64,000 nucleotides of DNA from Paramarasmius palmivorus (lineage: Eukaryota > Basidiomycota > Agaricomycetes > Agaricales > Marasmiaceae), in assembly GCA_037176845.1 (NCBI GenBank), contig JAYKXP010000047.1:186001-250000 (forward strand), given 5' to 3'. Below are positions 1 through 11,951 of the stretch, piece after piece. The number at the start of each line of letters is the position of its first letter. The stretch's first letter is position 1. Under the pieces are notes generated by a model. The model made no database searches and was not told the DNA's origin. It saw only the letters and a program-made list of their open reading frames with translations. Made by a program: the position numbers and the translations under genes.

Positions 1-1189
1 CTATGTCGGGTTCATGAACAGAAGAATCGCTGACGTCCACAGTGCTCGGTGAGTTCGCGGGACTGTCACTGTCATCATTGTCCTGTGTGGAACCAGGCTG
101 TAAAGAAACGCCATGAGTTTGAATTCTGGATCACGACAATGATGACGCACGTCTTCCTTGAATTCCGGATATCGTCTAGCTAATTCAAAGTGGACATCAC
201 CAGACAGATCCTCAAATCGAGATGCCGGTAATGTAGCAAGTTTCTGCCGGGCTTGGTTTCGCCTGGGGTGAAAATCATCTTTGATGGGCAGGAATGGTAC
301 TGGCGTAACAAGGATTTATAGATTCAGGATATGCCTTTGACTTATACAATGTCAAGACTCACCTTCAAGTTCTTCGTTCTTCCTACGAAGTAACTCATCA
401 TAAACGTCCGTCGAGAGTTCATGAAATTGTCGAACAGTGAGCCGAGGAAGCTTTTTCCTAGCAGTTGAGCGACTCCCTTCCAATGCTTTGATGGAACCGG
501 TTAACAGGTACGAACAAGCAAACAAGACGGTGAATTGCACCTCCAGCAAGATACGTCGCTAGAAACTTGTTGATCTCTTCGAAATGAACCTTGCTAATGG
601 CTCGATAATCGATTTGAGGAACTGGAGGGGTATTTTCGTTGTCTGGACGTTACAAATCATCGTTTCGAATGTTTGAGGTGGGGGAAACTTAGAACACACC
701 TATACCAGGACGCGCTGATGCAGGTACAGCATCACCAGATGCAGAGGGATGATGCCCATGTTCATTTGGGTGTGGAAGCGAGGGGTCCAGTTCACGAAAA
801 ATGCCCGGCGCAGGAACGTTTCCGCCTGTTCCCACCGGTGTATCCGTTCCAGCCGGGCCATGTGTGTTATAACTAGGCCTCTTTTTCCTTGGCACTGGCA
901 GAGCTTGCTGCTGCTGTTGTGGGGGTGCTGTAGGCTGATTCGCAGGGGTTAGAGTCCTATAATACGACCAAGAAGCAGGGGGATAGGGATTGTGAAAGGG
1001 AGGATCGATAAGGTCGTACGGAACCGAAAGTTCATCTAGGTCTTCTGCCTCGGAAGAAATGTGTGCTGGATGTGAATGCGGAGGCGGTTGGGTATCTATG
1101 GCATGAATTGGCAATGGTAATGGTGAATCATTTGGGCTGAAATTCCGATTTGCCGCACGTTTTGTGATTCCACCGAAAAGCTTTTTCAT
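1..1189 (-). CDS. SPA2: Spa2/GIT-family polarity scaffold, 3' end outside window
   Basis: Spa2-type proteins scaffold the polarisome and MAPK components at growing hyphal tips. Five exons join in frame: 1189-700, 642-541, 485-363, 299-151 and 97-1, the last running off the window. The first exon gives about 163 Pro/Gln-rich, probably disordered residues starting MKKLFGG. The next exons encode two Spa2-homology repeats: ARKKLPRLTVRQFHELSTD followed by VYDELLRRK, and, about 30 residues on, NQARQKLATLPASRFEDLSG. The paired [A-R-x-K-L...L-S-x-D-V] pattern is diagnostic of the SHD/GIT domain. The tail becomes Asp/Ser-rich (DNDDSDSPANSPS). All introns are 50-63 bp with consensus donors. The C-terminal part of the protein is not visible. 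The least certain point is whether the first exon is the true start, because N-termini vary in this family. Confidence 0.8.
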
Positions 1190-3600
1190 TCTTGGTGGTC
1201 ACTAACCAATATTGAGTTGACCAGGCTTTTGCCATTGGGGTGGGCTGTGCATCAACACGTGTAGAGTCGTGCGTGTATAAATCTCCTAATCTAATCTCTA
1301 GAACCACTTTTACAGCAAACCTGAACACCTCATACCTGGCACGACACACACATACCCCACATGAACTGTGCTCGAATACATTCTCCTTTTCTCCCTTGCA
1401 CCTCCGCTCTAGGTTTTGGAATTGGGTTGTTTCGCATGAAATGGGCGAGGGTATACGAGAACATGCTGGGGAACGTGGGGACATCGTGAATGCTTATGCA
1501 TCATGAACACCTCTCTTGAGGATATCAAGACATGGGCGAGGGAGAAGAAGGAATAAGACGACACGCCCATCGTCGAATGCTGCAGGACCGGAGTCCACTG
1601 CCAGAAGCCGCCGAGCATCCGTCCTACTTAGTTCCAATCACAGGTGCAGAATCAGTGCCATCGGTATTCACTACCCCTGGGTTGCGAAGAGGCACGGGAG
1701 AAGGAGTCAGTCGTCCCTACACGCCCTTCCTTTACGACATGAACGTCCCCTGTCATCGACGTCGCTGGTCCTCATCCTACACAACACATACCATCTTTCC
1801 TTTTGGATCGCTATCAACTACAACAGCACGAATCATCGACGTCTACTGGGTATGGAATTTGGCAGAAGCAGGATGAAGAAGAAGTGTAGAAACGTCGACC
1901 TACACTGTACACGCTCATCTGACAGCTCCCTTTCATCAACTCAATTGGCGAACGAATTATCACGCATCCTTTTTGCCTCTCTTCCCGAGTACCCAATTCA
2001 TCTCCGCTCCCTGACACCATTGGAAGAAATGGATGAGGGGAACGCGAAAATGTTGTCGCCCTTCCTTCGCCATTGAACCTACAACGCTTAAGCCGTCCAA
2101 GGCCTATCCTCATTTTCCCAAATGGTACCAGGAGTACCACGCTACCTCTCCACGCTACACGCTCACTTCACCGTATACCACCTGAGCTACACTTACTCTC
2201 TTCTTGTCTTGACAACCACACCTATACCAATCGGAAGAGGTCATATGCCGGATCATCGTCGTCTCGTTTCTTCTACCTTTCCTTCCTCTCAGGACATTCA
2301 AACCGGTGATGAGAAAGTCGAAAATGGGTGTACAGGAAGCTTAGGTGATCCTGCGGAAGGACGAAGAGAAGAAAAGATCACTCTTCGTATTGCCTCGCAC
2401 TACCCGTGGTCTTTCGTTGCGAGGGTTTAGGACACGATGGACGTGGAGGCGAGTTTGGGATCAGGGAAAGACGAGAAAAACTACATGGTGTATGAAGAAC
2501 AGCACTGGCGCCATGTCGATCGTCAAACCTATGCTTTTCTACTTCCCGACCCTTTGCTTTTCGTTCTGTCACGTCCGTCGTTGGGCACTTGCTTCATTCC
2601 TCTCTTCTCCATATCACGGTATCGACTGCTGGGTTGTGGATAGCATGCCGAGCAAGACCCGAAAAGCAGCTTCCTGCATTCTTTTACGGCACTCCCTCTT
2701 CATTAGAGGTCGATGAACGCGTCCAATTTCTCAATCTCTCCGACCTGCACCTACACCACTTCGTCGTCTCCTCTGCTTCTCCTTTGTCCATCGAGTTGAT
2801 TTGGGTATGGTTAAAGGAAGATGAAGAGGAGCCCTGGGGTCGACTACTTCTCGTTCCTCGGGCTTCCAGAACGTTCTATTCTTCCCTCAAATCGTCTCAC
2901 TACACGCGTGAGTTGGCGACGGTGAAAATGGATGTACACGAAGCTTAGGGCATCCTATGGAAGGACGAGGAGAAAAGAAGAATGTTCTTCGTATTCTCTC
3001 GCGTTACCCGTGGTCTCTCTGTCTCTTCATGCCAGGGATATAGGACATGATGGGCGTGAATGCGAGTTTGGGATTAGGGAACGGCGAAGGAAGCTACATG
3101 GTGTATGAAGAACAGGAAAAGCGACTACCGACACTGGCAAGGCCGTATCGATCGTTGAACCTATCCTATCCTAGTTTCCCCATACACCCTTCCTCGTTCC
3201 CTGTATCACACCCATGCATACCCGTCCCGTGGTCTTCGTGTCTGTGTTGTGAGTATATAGGACACCATGGGCGTAGATGCGAGCTGACTTTTTTTTCAGA
3301 TTCTTGCCTCATGGCAAGCCCTGTTCCGGCGAATGTGATGCACAAGTCGGCTGGTGCGATCTAATGCACACCGGGATGTAGGAGTTACCGTTGCGTAGCC
3401 TAGAATTGATTCTATGGCAAAGGTATCAAGGTTGCACCGTCGTACGGAAGAGTGGTCGCGTTTTTCGACTTTAATGTGGTGCCTAGGACTATGAAAGTGC
3501 AAATACCTATTCTCGTCAACATCACTCTCCGTGCTCTTGCATCTCAGCATCTGCCATGAACCCGTTTACGTTTTGATACGAACTGATCATCACACCGAGT
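1190..3600. repeat. Gene-free region built of degenerate direct repeats
   Basis: No reading frame here shows coherent protein character. The sequence instead contains diverged direct repeats. About 200 bp at 2310-2510 recurs at 2915-3115, sharing 'gaaaatgg(g/a)tgtac', 'cttcgtatt', 'ttacccgtggtct' and 'ctacatggtgtatgaagaac'. A shortened third copy sits near 3220-3290. A second motif, 'gtcgatttgggtatgg' followed by 'gaagatgaag', is found near 2790. A related piece near 1850 recurs at 12.8 and 14.3 kb. This looks like an old, decayed repeat family rather than a gene. Confidence 0.6.
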
Positions 3601-3641
3601 TATTCCCGTGCGATGATGGTTGACACTGCGAAATGTGAGTT

Positions 3642-3647
3642 TATAAA
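3642..3647 (+). promoter_or_regulatory. TATA box of the GH16 gene
   Basis: TATAAA lies 53-58 bp upstream of the GH16 start codon, in the context gagtTTATAAAGCCC, and is followed by a pyrimidine-rich leader. Position and sequence fit a fungal TATA element. Confidence 0.6.
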
Positions 3648-3699
3648 GCCCTTGTCGCCGTAAATAGTTGTTCATTCTTTTCTTCCAGCTCTCCTTGAC

Positions 3700-5675
3700 A
3701 TGAGATCAACCTACGCTCTTTTCTTTAAGGCTCTCCTTTTCGCTGAAGCCTGCGCGGCTCTGGGAGTATATGAACCTGTACGAGAATATGCCGGGTCGGG
3801 GTTCTTTTCAGAGTGGGACTACTATGGGAACATTGACGATACTACCTGGGGTGCGTACATTTCACGTATTGCACCAAACACTTGTGCTAACGGCTATATA
3901 GGCAACGTTTCCTACGTCGACAGACAAACCGGCACTCGAGACAAGCTTACCTTCATTGACCCTTCGACTGGACACGCTATCATTCGAGTCGACAATACCA
4001 CCAAGATCGAGGCCGGTAGTTTGTCTGCTTACCGCAAATCCGTGAGTACATCTTTTCGTCTCTAGGCGTCCAGCTGCTGAGCTGATCATCATTTCAGGTC
4101 AAGATCACCTCGAAAGATGTGTACCCGATTGGAAGCTTGATTCTCATAGATGCTATTCATATTCCATATGGATGCTCTGTATGTCTTGATATCTTCGTCC
4201 TTGACGCTCCCGGCATCTGATGCAATTATTTCCAGGTATGGCCTGCGTTTTGGACGCTAGGAACCGAACTCGGATGGCCACACGCTGGCGAGCTTGATCT
4301 CATCGAGGGCGTCAACGGGATGACGGCCAACAACATGGTGATGCACACCGATCCTGGTTGTGTGCAGTCTCCCGGCGTTGACCAGGGAGGCAAAACGCTC
4401 GCTACGGACTGTAACAGCGATGTAGGATGCAAGGTCGAGGAAACGAAGTCTGACAGCTACGGAGAAGGGTTCGCGAAGGCTGGAGGGGGCGTGTTTGCTC
4501 TCAAGATCGATGCTGAAGGGGTTTTTATGTGGTTTTGGAGTGTGGGTGTTGGTTTTTGATCCTGGCTTCCTTGAGACTGATAGGTTGCTCGCAGCGACGT
4601 GATATTCCAGGCTCTATATCTGAAGCCGACTCCTACTCGGCTATGGATTTGTCAGATTGGGGAAAGCCCAGCGCAGCCTACCCCGCTGCTGGTTGCGATA
4701 TTGAGAAGTTTTTCAAGCCACAAAAGCTCATCTTAGACATCACACTGTGCGGTCAATGGTGAGCATTACTTTGCCTTGGCTGGTGATCATCAATCTGAGT
4801 CCACTTGTAGGGCAGGTATACCTGAAGTGTACGCCGAAACATGTCCTGGAGAGTGCATTGTACGTACGTTCTGCGATTTGCCAGCTTTGGGATGCTTATT
4901 ATGGACCTCCTAGTCGAATGTGTACGGGGACGGAAGCAATTATGCCACTGCGTATTGGGAGATCGCGTATATTCGGACTTTCTCGACGAAGGCACTAGCC
5001 TCGAGAGTGGTGGCCAGGGATTCCCCGACGAATGTTGGCCCGGTGCTTACGACTTCGATTGTGGTTGATTCGGTATCCAGCTCCATCGACGTTTCGGCGA
5101 GCCCGGTCTCTGAAACAGATTTCCCCGTTGTCAACCGGCATCCCTTACCGGCCACTACGGAGGTGACATCCTTAATCAGTTTGGAACCCAGCGCCGGACG
5201 TTCTTCCGTCGCTATCTTCAATCCCACCACCTCTGTTTCTAGTACCGTAACCGTGGAGGACGCAAGTCCTGTTACCGTTCTTACAACGTCGCACCTTATT
5301 ACTACCATACCAGTCACGGTCGATATCACTCAGTCTGACAAACAGCACGACTTCCCCGTAACGAGTACCATGAATTACTCGTCCCCTGTTCTCGTGTCTA
5401 CTAAAACCCCTCCTGTGGATGTGCCTACCGCTGTTAGTCAGACGGGCATAGAGGAGTCAGACACGGATGGGCACCTCCCTGTCACGCAAATATCGTCAGT
5501 CCTTGTCTTGACGCTGCCGATTACTATGAATACCACTCTGGAGCGAGTTAGTTCAACGGTCTCATCCGATGTAGGCCAATCAACTTCGTCTTTCTCTGGC
5601 TCCGCTTCCTCGAGCACCATTTCTGCGGTGGCCATTTACGTTCTCGTTCTTACAGTATTCTTTGCATCGCAGTAA
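3700..5675 (+). CDS. GH16 endo-beta-1,3(4)-glucanase, secreted, Ser/Thr-rich tail and probable GPI anchor
   Basis: This enzyme is predicted to cut or remodel beta-1,3(4)-glucan at the cell surface. Seven exons (3700-3850, 3902-4041, 4098-4178, 4236-4541, 4595-4758, 4811-4859, 4914-5675) give 550 residues. A signal peptide (about residues 1-20) is followed by a laminarinase-like GH16 fold. The catalytic signature GELDLIEG is intact (E143, D145, E148), preceded by the family's WPAFWTLG segment and followed by the conserved Cys-rich stretch around ATDCNSDVGC. The last ~230 residues are Ser/Thr/Val-rich, a likely O-glycosylated stalk. They end in a small-residue site and a hydrophobic tail (AVAIYVLVLTVFFASQ), as expected for a GPI signal. 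All exon phases match. It is the only uninterrupted carbohydrate-active gene in the window. A TATA box precedes it. Confidence 0.9.
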
Positions 5676-5752
5676 TATTGTAGTGCAGCGGCGCCAGATA
5701 TTATGGATATAAAGTAACACAAATGCACCAAAGACAATTCGGTACCTTCTCG

Positions 5753-7755
5753 TTATACTGCTTTGGAAACTCCTAGCGTGCTTAGAATGGCATCAATATT
5801 AGGTCTCGATGATGCATCAGAACTCCAACATTTGGTCATCAAATCCCAAATGTTATCGTCCAGTCCCCTTTGCAACACCTGCGCTTCTGTCGGCCTAGGA
5901 GGGCAAGTGCCGTTGGAGAGCTCGACCAGAACCTTCCCTGGTGCCTTGATGTTGGAGAATGGTTGTTTGTGCGTATATATCTGAAGTGCTGTCAGATGCA
6001 AGTGATAATGGTGTAGATGGTTTGAGCATACCTCGAGAACGGTCATTGCGAAGGCATAAATGTCCACCGCGAGGGAAGGAGGTGCTCCATCAATGATAAC
6101 CTCCGGTGCAGACCATCGCCATGAATTGGTAATTCGGCTCTGGCTGAACGGTACACCGGTAATCTCTTCAATGATCTGCGATGATGCGTATGAGTATCAT
6201 CAACAGACTTTCGATGAAGCACGAACCTGTGAAAGTCCAAAGTCTGCGATTAAGGGATTCCCCATTTCATCAATGACAATGTTGTCAGCTTTGAGGTCGC
6301 CGTGTACAATAGGCGGTTTCATGTAATGTAGAACTTGAATACCACGGGCGATGTTGATTATCTGCAAGCATGGTCGGTGAGAAAGGAACCTAGCCGTTGA
6401 AAATAGCAATCGTACTCACTAGTTCGGGATAATTGACAGCTGAGTCGAACTTTGTGACATACTCGATAGCAGTACCGTTAGACTTCCATGGACTGACCAT
6501 ATATCTACCGGACGCTTGAGCTGAAAGTCTGATGCAGGCGCAAGACAAATCAAACGTACGGATATGGTCCATCTTCAACACAGAACCCATAAAAGGGTAG
6601 AATGTGTCTTCCCCTGTCTACCTTCCAAAGCTCAGTCCACACCTTGACCTCGCGCGAGAACCGCTACGTGAAGCCATCATTAACATCGGGCTATTTACAA
6701 GGTCATGGAAAATACCTTGATACTCTTTGGATTGAAGTTCGAGGCGCGGACAGTTTTGATCGCAACCTTCTCTCTCTTGAGATAGAGCCCTTCGTAGATA
6801 TCCATGGCTCCTTCTCCTTTGAGTGGAAACACCCCAATACGTTCGACCTCGCCACGCTTGAGGTGCAAATCTGGCAGGATCTCTTTACATTCAAGCTGAA
6901 TTTGGTACAGGTTACTGGACAGTCCGCTGTGTACAATGTCTCCTCGCGTATTGTGTTGACCTAATTCCTGTCAGGTGTTCAGCAGAGTGACGGAAGGGCT
7001 AAAGATAGAAAACGCACGTTTTGCATGCTTGCCATGAACCTCACGCGCTTGTTCTCCGGCTCATTCGCTACTTCGAGGGCCATCGCTTGCCCGTTCTTGA
7101 TGTCAGAGAGATGTGCAAGTATTCCCTTCTGGTCTTCTCTGTAAGTCTTCTCGAAATCCTCCTGCCAGCGGTTGGTCTCTATGGTTCCTACGAACTGTCT
7201 CCGGCTGAATATCAATGTGACGCGTTGGGGAAGGTACAACGCACCTGAAACTTCGTAAAGCAGTCAGAGATCAACACAAGACAGCCCTGTATATCCTCTT
7301 TGATACTATCCTGCTTGAAGAACGACTTGATGAAGCCTAACTCCGCCCATTTCTCCATTTTTACTTGAATTTGTTCGAGGCAACTAGGGCGAAAGAAATG
7401 TCAGCTCGATGATCACGGTTGATAATGGAACCCCTACTATTGAACATCTTGAAAAGTGGCTTGCAGACTGTTGGACACTCGGTGCTCATGATCTCGCGTA
7501 GCTTGTAGGAGATTGTAGCAGCGGAGAGACAGATTTCGCGCCTGATTCCTATCGCGAGCTGGTAAGGCCTATTCATCAATGGAGCTGCAATCCAATAACT
7601 CACCGATTAATTGATACGTTCTCGCAGAGTTCGATGATCTTGAAGAGTAGATCTACCCCAGGCTTCAATCCGGGAACAGAAGCAAATTCGACTGCAATGT
7701 TCACTGCTGTCTTTCCGATCGCAATAATGGTCTGTTCTTGACCCATGTTGCGCAT
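5753..7755 (-). CDS. TKL-type protein kinase with MLKL-NTD-like helical N-terminus
   Basis: Ten exons join in phase (7755-7618, 7568-7438, 7383-7245, 7194-7018, 6967-6716, 6663-6560, 6504-6420, 6361-6227, 6175-6032, 5980-5753) and give 510 residues. Residues 1-195 are alpha-helical, with patterns such as [20 protein letters not shown] and [17 protein letters not shown]. These resemble the four-helix N-terminal domain shared by MLKL-like proteins and many agaricomycete kinases. The kinase domain follows, with a glycine loop near [10 protein letters not shown], lysine K266 (VAIK), an HGDLKADN catalytic loop (D364) and ADFG (D382), so catalysis looks possible. It ends with a typical C-lobe (WDLMTKCW...RP). 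Substrate and pathway are unknown; membrane-linked death signalling is only an analogy. The second intron (GTATCA donor at 7617) is the least certain junction. An upstream non-coding or additional first exon cannot be excluded. Confidence 0.8.
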
Positions 7756-9031
7756 GTGAGGGCTGAGGGAAAGAGGTGTGACGAAAGTCTATGATTGAGT
7801 ATAACTATATGAGGCACCCACTGCTGTCACCCAGCGCTAAAGACAAGGTTATTCATGAGAATCTGAAGGTAGCATGACATATTCGCTGATGACCCGGGAT
7901 CTCGGGACGAAATGACAACTTCCATTGTCGTTGTCTTTACGCAATAGAATGAGCACCTAATCCGCAGACAAACGACACAACTTACGATTCTCTGGCCTTC
8001 TTGGGTTCGAGGCTTCCAGGTGAGGCAGAAGGCGTGGCTTGAGGAGCCTCCAATGTACGCCGCAATCATTTTGTGGCAAGTTCCGACTCATCTGGAACAA
8101 ACGCAATGCCAGCGCAGTAAATGCGGCAGCAATGCTTGATAGATTCCACGCAAACACGTTGCTTGGATAGAAGGTCATCTGTTCCACATGACGCCTTCCA
8201 TCATGATCTCGATTGACGCCATTGAGGGCCCTGAACCTTCAGCAAAGAAAGCGAGCGTCTTTTGGGTCTATCCATGGAAACCTCTGCAAACGCGAAACGA
8301 CGTGTCAGAGTCAATGCAGGCCAAGATTTGAGCAGCACGGTTATGCTATACAACTTGATGAGCTTTCCAAACGTCAACGAGGGAGCGTCGAGCGCGTTCG
8401 GTGCTAGGCTGCTAGGTTGACCGCCTTGTAGGGAGAAAGACGAAGAATGGTGTGTTGCAGACCCACTAATCTGCTAATAACGCCTTATGACACATATGAA
8501 AACCAGCAAAGCCTGCATACAAACGCACCTACCATCCCAAGATTTTCATTATTTCGATTGTTCCCGATCACCAACTCCGTAATCTTCAAACTATTGAAAC
8601 TTCGCCAACTTTTGGGCGTCGATCTTGCAGGAAGATGTGCTTTCAAAAGTCTGTATACGCGCAAGATAAAAAAGGTGAGCGAGGACAGGCAGGAACTTTC
8701 AGCTGGAAATGGCAGGTCGTTTCGCCGTCGCGATGATGCGGAAACAAGCCGAAACAGTAACAGTCACACTATGGACGGTGTGACACTATCAATCGGAATT
8801 TTTCGGCTTTACTTACTGAACACCGAAACCTCCTCATTTCTATCTACTTAAGCCTTAGACTCTGAGGCAAGGTTTCCATGACATGATGGACCTCATAGTT
8901 GGAAGGAGAAGAATTGGAAGCTTAGCATGGGCCGCTCACAGTCGGGCGAATCGGAACATTGGTGGCAGTCGAATATATTGGATGTAAGCACCGCCCGTTT
9001 TGGTCAACTCTGTGCAATTTCCTTCAGCTCC
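7756..9031. other. Intergenic region between divergent kinase genes
   Basis: This is the shared upstream region of the minus-strand MLKL-like kinase and the plus-strand tandem kinase. A short open frame on the minus strand (8187-7957) has no recognisable feature and could be leader sequence. The plus frame from 8927 is open into the tandem kinase, so a start at 8927 instead of 9032 is possible. Confidence 0.4.
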
Positions 9032-11951
9032 ATGGACCATGAAACCGTACTGAAGCATCTACAGCTAGTATTCCGTGATGAAGATGCCTACCGACAACTA
9101 CTGGAGCAGACAGGAAGTCTTGCTCAATCGTTATTGGATTTGCTGCAACAGGTACGCTGCTTTATCTTTATACTGATAGTTCCTCGATTTATAATTTTCC
9201 AGTTGATCGATGCTCCAGGAGTTTCAACCAACATACGCACTTCAATATGCAAGACAATGCTCCGCCTTTCGAAGAAGACTGGTCTCGGTCCAAGTTGCTT
9301 TACGATCCGAGGCGTAACAAGAGTCGGAGAGCATCCAGTTGCCGGCGGGGGTTTCGGTGATATCTGGAAAGGGCGCTTCGGAGGAACGAATGGGCATTAT
9401 GTGTGTTTGAAGGTTGTTAAGATGTATCTCATGTCAGAAATGGAACCTCTACTAAAGGTGCGTACCAATCTTCCAGAGCTGATAGCAATGATACTCACTT
9501 CATTGATACTAGGACTACCTTCACGAAGCGATCATCTGGCGACAGCTCAAACATCCGAACCTTCTTCCTTGTCTCGGGCTTTACTATCTCGATGATACCC
9601 GCGCACGTATCTGCTTGGTATCTCCCTGGCTAGAGAACGGAAACCTCGCCCAATTTTTGCGAAATCCCTCACAAGGATCTCTCAATCGTCCCCAGTTGAT
9701 GTACGATATCGCAAGCGGACTCTCGCATCTTCATGCCTTGAAAATTATCCACGGAGATCTCAAAGATGTATGTCGCAACTTTATCACTGTCCATCGCCAA
9801 TACTAAAAATCACGCAGCTCAACATCCTCATAACGTCAAGCTATCGAGCATGCATTGCCGATTTTGGTCTGTCTACCGTCGCAGACTCGCAGATCCTAAG
9901 TGTCACGTCTAGCTTACGAACAGGAGGAACAGCGAGATGGTGTGCTCCAGAAGTACACAACGGAGAACCAGCGAAGGCGGAGAGTGATATTTACTCGTGT
10001 GGTTGTCTATTCTACCAGGTGAGCGACCTTTCTGCCCCCAGTGTGCGTTTATTTTCAACTCTCGGATACCAGATTGTCACAGGCCTTGTCCCTTTCAACA
10101 CTCTCAAGAGGGACCCAGCAATTGTAATGGCTGTTCTGCGAGGAGAACGGCCTTCAGCACCTGCGGATGTTGTCGACATGTCGGACGATCTATGGCTGCT
10201 TATGAACGAATGCTGGGAAACTGAGCCCGGATTACGTCCCACTGCATACGACCTACTTCGACGTTTACCTACCGAAGGAATGATTCCTGCAGATGACTGG
10301 GACGAAACACTATTTACCGAGCTTCATAAAAATGTCGATGTTCCTCGCCAACCAGAAGAGGCGATCAGTTTCGTGAAACGAATCGTTCGGGAACGACAGC
10401 TGGGCAAGCAAAGTTCACCTGATGAACAATTGCCTGACCAGGGAGTGATGGCAGACGGAGAATTGCTATCACTTACTGGAGATTTCCAGGGTGCAGTCGA
10501 GCTTTTCCAAGCGATCTGGAAAAACAAGAGAGCCTACATAGAGCTAGTAAACCAAGGAGGACCCATTGCTCAATCCTTACTGGACTGGTTACAACAGGTA
10601 AGCTATCATATCACCTTGTCCGTGCATTTACTCGAGTACAACAACTAAGGCATGCTCAATAGCTAGTTGATGCCCCAGGCCTCTCTGCGAAGCTACGAAG
10701 CGGGCTATGCGCCACGTTGGCTCTCCTTGCGCAAAGGTCCCACCTCGTGCCAAGTTCTGTGATAATCACAGGTGTAACTAAGCTAGGAATAGAGCCTGTT
10801 GACGTCGAGGGTGGACTTGGTGATATGTGGAAAGGGCATGTAGAAGGATTGGATGGGCAAGTGGTATGCTTGAAGACGCCACGCAGGGCCTATCGTGCGT
10901 CGGATAGACGAGCATTGCTAAAGGTATGTCTTCTGGTTTGCTTTATGTCGCCCTCTAACGACTCACTTGGTCAACAACAGAACTACCTTCGCGAGGCGAT
11001 GATTTGGAGGCAGCTCGCGCATCCCAATATTCTTCCGTGCCTGGGAGTGTACTACCCTGACAAGGGTCGGGAACGCCTCTCTCTGGTCTCTCCCTGGATG
11101 GAGTATGGTAACCTTGTCGGCTTTCTGAACAGTCATCCTCGAGAATCTGTCAACCATTTACAACTTGTGAGTTATTCCTCTTTCCAAGCAAACCGTCCTC
11201 ATCGAGCATTCAGATGCTTGACGTGACCAGTGGGCTATCCTACCTTCATAGTTTAAGCATTGTACACGGTAATCTCAAGGGCGTAAGCTAGGTTTCAACT
11301 CCGGGATATCGATGCAAAGACTAACTCACACTTCGTAGATCAGCATCCTCATAACACCGTCGCTCCGAGCGTGTATTACTAGTTTTGGGTTTTCTCGTTC
11401 GGTACCAGACGGTCCCTTGCCCAACTTTGACAGCGACGATATAGAGGACTATTATCTGAACGTGAACGATGCTCCATGGTTAGCACCAGAAGTCCTCCGA
11501 GTCAATGCGAATGTAGGGACCATAAAGAGCGACATCCACGCGTGCGCATCTGTGTATTATGAGGCAAGTCGATCACTGTCCCATTCGTCATACCCTGGAA
11601 TTAAATGTCGAAGAAATGTAGATCTTTACCGGGGAAGTTCCATTTTATGATGTCGATAACGTCGAGCTCGAAATACTACGAGGAATTCGCCCGACGGACC
11701 CATATGACAACTCATTCAGTCGTATGTTGTGGCCACTAATGAATCGGTGTTGGGACGAGAACCCAACATTGAGACCCAATGCGGAGGAGTTGCTCGAGAG
11801 TCTCGTCCAATTAGCGCAGAATGCTAACGTCGATATTTCTCCGGCGGAAGGCTGGGATAGCAGATTGTTCAACAGGACGTGGAATAGTGCAGATTACGGA
11901 CAGTATCTTCCATCTAAAGAAGTTTCGGAGTTTATAACGACTCACGAGTAA
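9032..11951 (+). CDS. Tandem kinase-pseudokinase protein (two TKL units in one chain)
   Basis: Ten exons (9032-9151, 9203-9457, 9513-9767, 9818-10018, 10073-10597, 10663-10923, 10981-11166, 11214-11282, 11339-11563, 11622-11951) give 808 residues with no stop between the two units. Each unit starts with a ~40-residue helix ending AQSLLDxLQQ, followed by a TKL kinase domain. Unit 1 has AGGGFGDIWKG, K110 (VCLK), HGDLKD (D207) and ADFG (D225), so it is probably active. Unit 2 keeps a lysine (K523), but its glycine loop is weak (VEGGLGDMWKG), the catalytic Asp is Asn (HGNLKG, N621) and DFG is SFG (S639), so it is a predicted pseudokinase. Introns fall at matching places in both halves, which suggests internal duplication. 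One intron (11564-11621) uses a GC donor. The start was chosen to match the kinase at 22.3 kb. Confidence 0.82.

Noticed and set aside
1516..2076. 186-residue plus-strand frame as a gene
   Set aside because: It overlaps other open frames of similar length on both strands, has low-quality composition and falls in decayed repeat sequence.
4940..5329. Minus-strand frame of 129 residues
   Set aside because: It is the shadow of the Ser/Thr-rich tail of the GH16 gene.
7827..8187. Minus-strand frames upstream of the MLKL-like kinase as its first exons
   Set aside because: No donor-acceptor pair joins them in phase to the Met at 7755, which already gives a sensible N-terminus.
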